From Isoetes taiwanensis (taxonomy: Eukaryota > Streptophyta > Lycopodiopsida > Isoetales > Isoetaceae), in NCBI GenBank assembly GCA_021234155.1, contig JAJEKV010000059.1, positions 475,844 through 539,843 on the forward strand: a stretch of 64,000 nt of DNA, written 5' to 3'. The notes below the pieces were generated by a model. It was given only the letters and a program-made list of their open reading frames with translations. It was not told the DNA's origin and made no database searches. Below, in pieces: positions 56,380 to 64,000 of the stretch; within the stretch, counting starts at the first letter, position 1; every line of letters begins with the position of its first letter. Position numbers and translations under genes: made by a program.

Positions 56380-57070
56380 AGGTATCACTTGGAATATCCA
56401 AGGCATCAATTCGAATCACAAAAGAGGTAGATTGAAGGTTTGCCGTAGCTCTATGAACCTTGACTTTATTTTTTTTTCAAGAGCATAAGATCCATGATGA
56501 TAACATCCATTTTTTAATTAGAGAAGTTCTGCCTGCCAATTTCCAGCATTGGTCTCTTAAAGCCAATAACACTTCTGCTGGTATTACCATAGCTTGGAAC
56601 AATAGGCTCAATCTTGAGGACATTCAGATGGTTAATGGTAATAGTAGGAGATGGCAGATTGTCCATGGGAAAATTGGTGATAAAAGGATTGTTTTCATTA
56701 ATGTATATGCATATCATCAACCCCCTGAAAGAGCCAACCTTTGGAATGTCATTAACAGGAGTTTAGATAATATTCCCTATGATGAATGCATTTTTGCTGG
56801 TGATTTTAATATGGTTACTCAAGTTACATGAGAAATATTAATTTTAGGTGTCTGACTGATAATAAATTCTCGAGTTGGAGCTCTCTCCTTTCTTCTCACC
56901 ATCTCTCTTTAGCCAGAGTTACCCCCCATTCTTACAGTTGGAATGATCACAGGGATCAGCCTGTATGCTGTCTCCATGATAGATTTTATCTCAGCGAATC
57001 CCTCTGGAATAGTAGTTCTAGGGTTACTAATCTTACCAATTATACTGTCTCTGATCATTTCCCTCAGCTC
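56363..57070 (+). pseudogene. LINE ORF2 endonuclease (EEP/APE-like) domain
   Basis: MDIDLKGITWNIQGINS opens with the N (Asn) motif of EEP nucleases. DFIFFQEHKI gives the metal-binding Glu, VFINVYAYHQPPERANLW the strand before the catalytic loop, and FAGDFNMV the GDFN motif. After a frame change, HSYSWND and TNYTVSDHFPQLI supply the SDH motif. All catalytic signatures are therefore present but spread over frames: one extra T at about 56475 and a slip at about 56820. This nuclease nicks target DNA for target-primed reverse transcription. Confidence 0.8.
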
Positions 57071-57639
57071 ATTAGCATTTGTGGTAATAATATTCAAAGG
57101 AAAAGAAATTCTTATTTTAAGCTGAATACTAATCTTCTTGAGCATGAAGATTTTCTGTCTAACCTTCAACAGATCATTTCCCAAAAGGAAAAGCCTGCTG
57201 GCAGTAGTGGATGGATGGATTGGTGGGTAAAAGTATCCAAAAGAATTAAGAATTGGCTGAAAGTGTGGGGGAAGGAAGTTCATAGAAGTGAAACTGCTCA
57301 TCTCCAAGATATGAGAACCCAGCTGAATTTGGCTTATGGTCAGCAAAAGGAAGGTATCAAAGTGCAGATCGAAAGAGAGGAAATTAGAATTGCCAAAGGC
57401 TGGAAAATCAAGGCAAAGGTGAAGGAACTCAAGGAAGATGAAAGGAGTAACGCAAAGTATTTCTTCATCAAAGCCAAAGGCAGAATTAAAAAAAATCATA
57501 TTTACAGCATTCTTTGGGAGGGCAACAATATTGACAATGACACTCAGTTGAAATGTGCTGCCAGAGATCACTTCTCCAGGATAATGGAAACTGAGGAAGA
57601 CATTAGCAGAGCTGACATTGAGAATTTTGTGCATATCCA

Positions 57640-58942
57640 GCAGAAAGTCACTAATGATATGAATGATATTTTATCCAGACCCTTTTCTTATGAAGAAATG
57701 CTCAAGGTTCTTCAGGATATGGATAATGGTAAGACTCCTGGCCCTGATGGCCTTCCAGCTGAATTTTTCAAAAAATCTTGGGAGCTTCTGGGTAAGGACA
57801 TTGTCTCCGCAATGAATTCTTGACTCTCAAACAATTGGACTGCAGGATCAATATCAACTTGATTGCACTCATCCCAAAGATTGAGCTTCCAATCACCTTC
57901 TCGGATTATAGACCTATATCCCTGACTAATGTGGTATATAAGCGTATTACAGGTACAATTGCAGCAAGACTCAAACCCATTCTGGAGGAGGTCATAAGCA
58001 ACACTCAAAGTGCCTATCTTAGGGGAAGGTATATTCTAGATAATGTGGCTGCAGCATCCTTAGGCATCACCTGGGCTAAAGACTCCAATCAGTCAATTGG
58101 CCTCCTTAAATTAGACGTCACAAAGGCTTTTAACACGGCAAGTTGGAATTTTTTATGTTGGTGCTGTAAGAAACTGGGATTCTCTGATAATATCATTTCT
58201 GTTTTCCAAGCTATTTTAAAGAACTCCAGATCTGCTGTCCTTATCAATGGTGAATGCAGTCCCTTTTTCACATCAAAAGAGGAGTCAAGCAAGCTGCCCT
58301 CTTGCTCCATTCTTGTTTTTAATTGTCATGGAAGGGCTAAATAGTAATTTTAAGAGAGCAAAGGATCTTCATTTAATCAAGGGCCTCAGTCTTCCCTCCC
58401 AGGGGAAAAATGAGATCCTAAATGTTCACTTTGCAGATGATACCTTCCTGTTCATGCACCTGGGGGCACAATCCATCTAGAACACTCAGGCTATCTTGGA
58501 GGACTTTGGAAAATGCTCAGGGTGCAGAATTAATCCCAACAAGACCAAACTCATTTCGAGGCACCAAGAAGAGGGTGAGCATGCAGCTGCAACTATGGGA
58601 TGTATGTATCTCTCCCCTAGTACTAAAACTAAAATTCTGGGCATTCCATATGCTATTAGAATCAATGCCTGTGTCCTTTGGGAGGACCTGATTGACAAAT
58701 TCTACAGAAAGGTTGATTCCCTCAACTCTAAATTTTTATCTAAAAATGGGAGAGCCATTCTGGCAAATTCAGTCATTTCTTCCTCTCAGGTCTACCAATC
58801 TTCCATCATCATGGCTCCTAAGAAAGTTCTGGCTAAAATGCAAGGCATTATTGGAAGGTTTATTGCAGGTGGATCTAGTAGGAGGTGCTGGTTCCAATTT
58901 CTATGGATGAATGCTGCAAGCATAAAAGTAAGGGGGGTCTAG
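57640..58942 (+). pseudogene. LINE ORF2 reverse transcriptase domain (family III)
   Basis: Motifs in order across several frames: LQDMDNGKTPGPDGLPAEFF, LIALIPKIELPITFSDYRPI followed by SLTNVVYKRI, NTQSAYLRGRYILDNVAAAS, GLLKLDVTKAFNTASWNFL (catalytic Asp in KLDVTKAFN), a damaged motif B near 58280, and HFADDTFLFM (motif C, FADD near 58434). The thumb and linker follow: NPNKTKLISR, KILGIPYAI and SKNGRAILANSVISS. This is the plant L1 clade arrangement. A stop after FMHLGAQSI and several slips inactivate it. Confidence 0.82.
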
Positions 58943-58959
58943 GAGTTATCAATATTAAG

Positions 58960-60009
58960 AAGCAGGCCACTGCTTTGGCTGCAAAATATTTTTTTAGGGC
59001 CTGCAACAACCAGATCAACCATCCTGTGAGTGTTCTCATTTCCCATTATATTGAAAATTGTCACCCTTTTGGTTGGAGAAACCTCAAATTGCAGCTGTCT
59101 CACAGCATTTTCTTTGACTTTACTGTCCCTGCCTCCATGCCTTTGATTATCAAGAAATGGATCAGAGCCTGGTTAAAAGTTAGAGGTATGTATACATGGA
59201 AAGAAGGCCTTTCTCAGGATCAGCCTATTTTTTGGAGTCCCTCTTTGATTTTGGATGATCCAAGTATGTACTCAGCCACTAACTTCCCTAAGTTAACCAA
59301 GCAGTGGACTAGTAGGGGCATAATTTATATAAGGGATATTATTGATGATTTTGATTATCAGGAATCAACCCTTAGAGACTTGGGTGAGGACTCCAGGCAT
59401 CTGTTCAATAGTATTTCCCAGAAGTTGGCAGTTGGTGATTGGCACAACACTAATGAGTTTTGGCATATTAATGGTTTTGATTGGTTCAGAGTTAATTTGG
59501 CCTACAGGTATCTTAACAGGAATCAAGAAATATCCATTCATATTAAATGGAATATTGATTCTGATAGAGTCTCCAAAAATTTGACCTTTATGTGGAAAAG
59601 CCCCATCCATCCAAAAATCAAGGCATTCATGTGGCAGCTTTGGCATAGAGCCCTTGGTACCAACAGAAAGAGGTGGAGGCTTAACATGTCTAACTCTGAT
59701 ATCTGCGTTAGATGTTTGCAGGATCAGGAAAATGAAGAACATTTATTTAAAAACTGTCTTTGGGCAGAATGGATTCTGGAGTTAGCAGAAACTGAGCTCA
59801 ACATTCCTGGTCTAGCCAATATGCAAGCTATTGAGCTCTTTTTCCCTGCCAATCCAGTTGAATGGAGGAGATATATTCTCCTGTGGAGAATGTGGAAGGG
59901 AAGAAACGCCTTGATTTTCAAGGATGAGATTGTTTGGCCCAATGCCATTATCAAACAAGCCCAATATGACATTAATTGGGTTTTGGAAGTTTATGATAAC
60001 CAGAATTAA
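58960..60009 (+). CDS. LINE ORF2 C-terminal region with zf-RVT (family III)
   Basis: An open frame (formally from 58885, with the natural reading from about 58940) runs to the ORF2 stop at 60009. It starts GLGVINIKKQATALAAKYFF, the usual GGLGxxxxxxxNxALLxKxxW linker. It ends with the zf-RVT domain: FMWKSPIHPKIKAFMWQLWH, ICVRCLQDQENEEHLFKNC. The cysteine/histidine set C..C, H...C is intact. Its relative at 42924-43880 differs at few positions. Confidence 0.78.
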   Translation, partial: KQATALAAKYFFRACNNQINHPVSVLISHYIENCHPFGWRNLKLQLSHSIFFDFTVPASMPLIIKKWIRAWLKVRGMYTWKEGLSQDQPIFWSPSLILDDPSMYSATNFPKLTKQWTSRGIIYIRDIIDDFDYQESTLRDLGEDSRHLFNSISQKLAVGDWHNTNEFWHINGFDWFRVNLAYRYLNRNQEISIHIKWNIDSDRVSKNLTFMWKSPIHPKIKAFMWQLWHRALGTNRKRWRLNMSNSDICVRCLQDQENEEHLFKNCLWAEWILELAETELNIPGLANMQAIELFFPANPVEWRRYILLWRMWKGRNALIFKDEIVWPNAIIKQAQYDINWVLEVYDNQN

Positions 60010-60235
60010 TGTTTACTTCTATTCTTATAATGCATGTTATCTTTTGTTTGCAGGAAATACTCTCATCATGTTCAAGAGGCTGAGATGGAAAAGGATGAAT
60101 CTCCATGCGAATGCCTTATCGCTTACTCAGTTTGGGGTCGAGGTACCTAACGAGCACGGAGAGGAATGTCAATGCAACTGCGCCTGTACCATCTATTTCG
60201 ATGAGAAAAGATATATACTGTGCAAAAGATAAAAA
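60010..60235 (+). other. Family III LINE 3' region, shared by both copies
   Basis: From the ORF2 stop to TGTGCAAAAGATAAA, the sequence is conserved with 42697-42921. It begins with a splice-acceptor-like TTTTGTTTGCAG (60043-60054). A short Cys-rich frame, EECQCNCACTIYFDEKRYIL, precedes the common end. There is no poly(A) or pentanucleotide tail at either copy. Confidence 0.45.
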
Positions 60236-61025
60236 AGACAGATTCAATCCCGGGAAGGCCCACTTATGCAAATGCCCTTACTGCCTGTTCATTATAGCCA
60301 ACAAGGGTATGGGCAGAAAGGATCACTCTCGAAGGGAGCCTAAGAAAAGAAGGTTCTCGAGTGAATGAGTGCCACCAGTTTATCCAGAACATCAGTCTTA
60401 GCTGCATTATACGTAAGAACAGTTCTCAAGTCCTCAAAGAGCGTTGCTCCAGGCTCGTTTCCTAACAACATTTAAGGTAAAATTGTTTCATCTACATCTA
60501 GAAATATGGATAGAGAAGGTTGGAATATACCGTAATGCATGGATTAGGTGATCAGTAGACACCGATGTCTAGCACACTAAATGAGAGTAAGCTGTGCGCA
60601 GAATTCTGCATAAGTTTTGCAAGGTACAGAGGCTAGTATATTGGCAAATTGAACCCCAATCGAACAAAGCATTCTTACCTTCTATTTATCAACGTCCCAA
60701 GATGTTGAGAGATGCAGGGCCAGTGGATTGGATTTCGTTTCTGCAGCAACATTATTATAGTGGAACATTAGTGAAAACTTAGACTTAGTCACCTCAGAAC
60801 TCATCCACTTACATATGTCTGCAAGTTAGCAAACCTATCAAAATGATTAAATAGAATGAATTACAAACAAATACATTGAATCCACACTTACAGAATATTG
60901 GAATCAACTTTTCAAATATTTTAGAAAGGATGGATAAATATGCATGACATCCTCTAAGATTGCAACATGTCGGCCGATTGTAGAAGCGGTAAACATGCAT
61001 GGTGAAGGCTGCTTTCGACCCACAT
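60236..61025. other. Unrecognised flank of the LINE nest
   Basis: No domain, repeat or RNA gene that I can support. Confidence 0.3.
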
Positions 61026-61345
61026 ATGACCTAAGGGATTGACATGACCTGATGTCAAGGCAAGTTATAGTGAGATATAGCAAGGATTCTTACACTCGTC
61101 TGAAAGAATGTTGCATCACATTCTTCTCCATCACAATTCTCAGTTCAAAAGGAGTGGCAGCTGGAAGGCTGCTCTGACTTGTGTTAGAATTCCGCATAAG
61201 GGACTAACCTAAGAGACTGGCACGACCTGATGTCAGGGCAAGTCATAATGAGGGTTAGCAAGGAATCCTATCGCTATTTGAAAGAAGGTTGCATCACATT
61301 CTTCTCCATCACAATCCTCTTTTCAAAAGGAGTGGCAGGTTTGCA
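61026..61345. repeat. ~180-bp tandem duplication
   Basis: Two diverged copies (61026-61160 and 61206-61345) share GACCTGATGTCA, AGCAAGGA, GTTGCATCACATTCTTCTCC and AAAAGGAGTGGCAG. Confidence 0.7.
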
Positions 61346-61494
61346 ATTAGATGCATGCAAATAGTCAAACAATTTCTTGACAAATTTTGCTTGACGGATG
61401 TGCTTGTTGCCAAACTTCTACACCCAAACAAAAATGAAGTAAACTAAGATCCATAGTACCAATCAGTGCCTTCTATGATAGATGTTAATAATTG

Positions 61495-61705
61495 CGTTTG
61501 GGGGTAGGCTAGGGCAAAAAGTATGGTCTTGTGGATTCTGATTGCATCTATGATGTAAAGGGAGCATTTTGGAGAAGCTTTAAATAAAGACATGGAATAG
61601 AGAATCATTAATTCCAAGATAAAACACTGCGAATATTTACCCATTCTTGATAAATACGCAATCTTAATGTTTACCAAATGTTTGGTTCCAAAAAAGAGTT
61701 GAAAG
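61495..61705 (+). repeat. Dispersed repeat, inverted relative to 44345-44590
   Basis: Reverse-complement match to 44345-44590, containing AAGTATGGTCTTGTGGATTC and TTACCAAATGTTTGGTTCC. Present twice in the window. Nature unknown. Confidence 0.6.
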
Positions 61706-61827
61706 CACGCAAAGAAAGACTGTGGCTGCTCCTCCGCTGCCAATTTTCTTGAGCACATCGTAACGCTCTAGAAGATTGGGATAGTCCTTGCTCAAATCCG
61801 TCGTATTCTTCTTCATTCCGACAAGCA

Positions 61828-61905
61828 CAAGCCCTTTTATTGACTGCCCGGACGTTGACTGCCCGGACCTTGCCTTTTATTGACTGCCCGGACGTTGCCT
61901 TTTTT
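61828..61905. repeat. Short tandem repeat TTTTATTGACTGCCCGGACGTTG
   Basis: Two full and one partial copies of GACTGCCCGGACGTTG-type units in 78 bp. The CAACGTCCGG at 61977 is an inverted relative. Confidence 0.7.
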
Positions 61906-62491
61906 TCTACACTAAAAATAGACACCACGCTTCTCCAGATAGATTTGCGTCACTTGCCTTCTGGAAAAGGCTGGTCAACGTCCGGCCGAAAATAGTTTGG
62001 CATATTCTAGCAGAATATACCTTCAGAAGATTCTTATTTAGACAATAATTTGCTGAGCGCTATAAATATCGGAACATTCATTAAACCGCGGTATATCTGT
62101 GGTACATTCGGGTTTTTGAGATGTTTAAACCACATCACAAAAGAAAAAAAATACACGGCATTTTTTATTGAGGACATAGCAAATTTTTTTTGTGATCTAG
62201 GGTTGGCTTAAACACGGGCACGTTCGATATTTTACAACGTTGGGTAATTTGCATGTAACATGTTTTATGGTCTTGAGGCGTAAAAGGAAGTGAAAACAAA
62301 CTAGACTAGCCTTGTCTAGGTTTTTGGAAGTCCAGGTCCTAGGGCATCACTAGGGGCATATTAGTTATAGAGAGGAAAGCCATGCGAAAAAGTTCCCCTT
62401 TAGTCTACAAATTACTTCTGCGCACCATGGCTTATGCTATCTTGAAGCAAATAGAACATGTTAAGGTTACATAGGCGACCAAATTGTTGTA

Positions 62492-62595
62492 TATAAGAAT
62501 GTCCTTTACGAGGACATTCGGCGTAAAAGCCGCCCGGCCTTGCGTTAAGCGGAGGTGGTGGTGACGCCGAGATGTCTGTAAAGGACATTCTTATA
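62492..62595. repeat. 104-bp small inverted-repeat element
   Basis: Perfect 18-bp arms TATAAGAATGTCCTTTAC (62492-62509) and GTAAAGGACATTCTTATA (62578-62595) enclose a 68-bp GC-rich centre, unlike the AT-rich surroundings. MITE-like in shape. It lies about 40 bp before a leader-like TTAGGGTTT (about 62611) and an ATG at 62638. Confidence 0.7.
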
Positions 62596-62604
62596 ACGTG
62601 AAGT

Positions 62605-62935
62605 TTGTGTTAGGGTTTATTACGGGCGGCTCCGGCTATGGCGATGGCACCCTGCTCATTTGTGGGCCCTGCTCCTCTTCCCTCTGATGGCTCGGTTGTG
62701 CGGCGACTCCATTCTTTCTATTCGACCACGATTTCTTTTTCTGCGGCGACAATGTCCTTCCTGTTCCGATTACATTTCTATTTTGTTGTGCGGCGACTCG
62801 TTCTTTTACGTGCGGCGACTCCGTGATGGCGTAACAAAGCTTTCTTCCTTTCGAAGCTTTCTGTGCAGCGACTCCGGCGATAGTGTAACAAAGCTTTCTT
62901 CCTTTCGAAGCTTTTCTTTCTTTCTCTCTTTCTAA
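62605..62935 (+). other. Leader-like sequence and repeat-rich short frames
   Basis: GTGTTAGGGTTTATTACGGG resembles a plant 5' leader, and ATGGCGATGGCACC starts a 62-codon frame with no known domain. GTGCGGCGACTCCG recurs about five times, and a ~52-bp unit ending TTTCTTCCTTTCGAAGCTTT is tandemly doubled (62811-62912). I do not call a gene. Confidence 0.35.
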
Positions 62936-63030
62936 AGCTTTTCTTTCTTTTTTTTTAAGCTTTTCTTTCTTTCCCTTTTTGAAGCTTTGAAGCTTTTCTT
63001 CTTTAAAGTTTTCTTTTTGAAGCTTATGCG
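62836..63030. repeat. AAGCTTTTCTTTC low-complexity tract
   Basis: AAGCTT occurs about ten times, separated by TTCTTTC-type pyrimidine runs. Confidence 0.75.
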
Positions 63031-63375
63031 ATTATATCGTACATTTAATCACTTATCCTCGATTGAATCTTTCAAAATTTGTGGCCTTCTCTCAATGATC
63101 TCCGACGACCTAATCGATTTCCATCCTCATCTACATCCCTAATTAGTCTTTTCGAAGTTTTAGAAACTAAATCATCTGCACGTAATGTTTTCGTTTTCTT
63201 GGTCGAAAGCAAAGATCTTGTGAGCCAATTACTCCGGCAGATCTGCTTCAGAGTTGGATCCTAAAAAATTGAACCTAGAAGCGGGCTCTTCCATGCGCTC
63301 GAGCTTCATGTTGGGAGAAACCCTCAAAATCTGCAAGCATTGGGAAAGGGGAATGTAAGGAAAGTATTGTTGGAG

Positions 63376-63402
63376 CTTTGGACCCGGGTTCAATTCCCTG
63401 GG
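63376..63402 (+). other. tRNA T-arm-like sequence
   Basis: GGACCCGGGTTCAATTCCCT plus GGGCAG can form a T-stem and contains a B-box-like GGTTCAATTCC. No A box or acceptor stem is found, so it is not a tRNA gene. It could be a SINE relic. Confidence 0.2.
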
Positions 63403-63434
63403 CAGTAAATGTTCAATGTTCTGTAAAATTAAAA

Positions 63435-63540
63435 CAAGAAAGCAGAATGCGAGTCAAAATGCAGGTAGAAATCTTAGAATGCAAGTAAGAATCTGGGAAT
63501 GCAAGCAGTATGTCGAGTAAAAACTTAGAATGCAAAGAAG
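63435..63540. repeat. Degenerate ~25-bp repeats (AGAATGCAAG)
   Basis: AATGCGAG, AATGCAGG, AATGCAAG, each followed by TAGAAATC/TAAGAATC/TAAAAACTT-like spacers, four to five times. Confidence 0.55.
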
Positions 63541-63682
63541 GGGACATTCCGGTAAAGAATATATGGCACGTGGTGGCAGCTCATTGGCAGGTTGGCCAGA
63601 ATGAACCCTAACCAAACTTTACGTGTAAAGAATGCCAAGTTCTTTTATAGAGATGGAGAGTTTTTGTATGCAATGCTTTATT

Positions 63683-63829
63683 GTTGTTTTGTTTGAAAAA
63701 TTTTTCTTGTCTCCACACCAATACGCTTGACTCCATCCACAGTCACCATTCCGGTGCTTTGTTTGAAATCTCTTCTTTGTCTCTGCACAAATATGCTTCA
63801 CTCCTTCTAGAACTACCATTCCTGAAGCG
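63683..63829. repeat. ~74-bp diverged tandem duplication
   Basis: TTGTTTGAAA...CTTGTCTCCACACCAATACG...ACCATTCC and TTTGTTTGAAA...TTTGTCTCTGCACAAATATG...ACCATTCC lie side by side. Confidence 0.65.
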
Positions 63830-64000
63830 CAAGCCCTCTGCCACGATTCTCTGCATGATGGCTGGAGCATTTTTTTTTTCTTTCCGCTCCTTCTTTCTCT
63901 TCATGCTTGTTTGTGTTTTACGAAGCAAGCATAGATGCATGTGGCTCAGTACATTTGAATCTCAATGGTTGTGGAAAACGCTTATGTGCAGAGGAAGGAA

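Larger units (their letters stand above)
55795..60235 (+). mobile_element. LINE family III, 3' part: end of ORF1, ORF2 and 3' region
   Basis: A nearly complete L1-type ORF2 follows the end of ORF1. Domains in order: EEP endonuclease (56363-57070), RT (about 57690-58480), post-RT linker and zf-RVT (about 59580-59960). The stop is at 60009, followed by a ~225-bp 3' region shared with the 42.7-kb copy. Together with 51983-53319 it forms one element split by a family II LINE. Frames are broken at about 56470 (an extra T in a T-run), 56820, 57820, 58300, 58480 and 58940, so it is inactive as sequenced. Confidence 0.85.

Noticed and set aside
63376-63402. tRNA gene
   Set aside because: A T-arm-like sequence alone. 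No D-arm, anticodon stem or acceptor stem can be built around it.

Overview
This is nuclear DNA of a land plant, most likely a seed-free vascular plant such as a fern (inferred from content; no species can be named). The evidence is plant-type genes and fragments: PLS-class PPR repeats, an IRK/PXC-like LRR receptor kinase, ABCB transporter exons, ankyrin repeats, a calcyphosin-like EF-hand protein, and a piece of plastid atpB. The rest is AT-rich, intron-bearing or intergenic sequence filled with nested transposable elements. There are no operons, rRNAs or CRISPRs, and I found no confident tRNA gene.

The backbone is one anonymous segment (modules C-A-B, with a decayed PPR gene inside A) present three times. 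Copy 1 is 693-11510. Copy 2 is 45335-54470 and continues into 60235. Copy 3 is 12198-26606, scattered between insertions. Because the copies are nearly identical by eye, each acts as an empty site for insertions in the others. This exposes: (i) a Helitron 3' terminus at 666-692; (ii) a 2.4-kb 5'-truncated LINE at 4305-6727 in copy 1 only; (iii) a 4.57-kb insertion at 12600-17166 that carries spliced-gene-like exons; (iv) a 0.9-kb LINE at 17199-18110; (v) a 7.3-kb composite at 18530-25830 whose termini resemble a tandem Helentron (HLE2)-type element; and (vi) a 555-bp MITE at 49650-50204 in copy 2 only.

Three LINE families are visible. Family I has a (TTCTA)n tail and a 3' stem-loop. Family II has an (ATTTC)n tail, a 3' stem-loop and a CCHC knuckle. 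Family III is L1-like, with a DUF4283-like ORF1, an EEP endonuclease, an RT and a zf-RVT domain. A family II element is inserted inside ORF1 of a family III element, and this nest was itself duplicated (8.9-11.5 kb and 52.0-60.2 kb).

The stretch 26.6-44.2 kb holds the host-gene material: ankyrin pieces (minus strand), the EF-hand gene, a PPR fragment, a second Helitron end, a hairpin minisatellite, a 1.37-kb tandem duplication of ABCB exons, the receptor-kinase C-terminus, the plastid atpB insertion, an inverted family III LINE fragment and a kinase tail. Several of these reading frames are broken mainly at CAG/CTG trinucleotides. Where two copies can be aligned, differences also cluster at CAG/CTG, which suggests consensus errors at methylated CHG sites rather than true decay. 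The last 4 kb (60.2-64 kb) is short repeats, small inverted repeats and an AAGCTT-rich tract.
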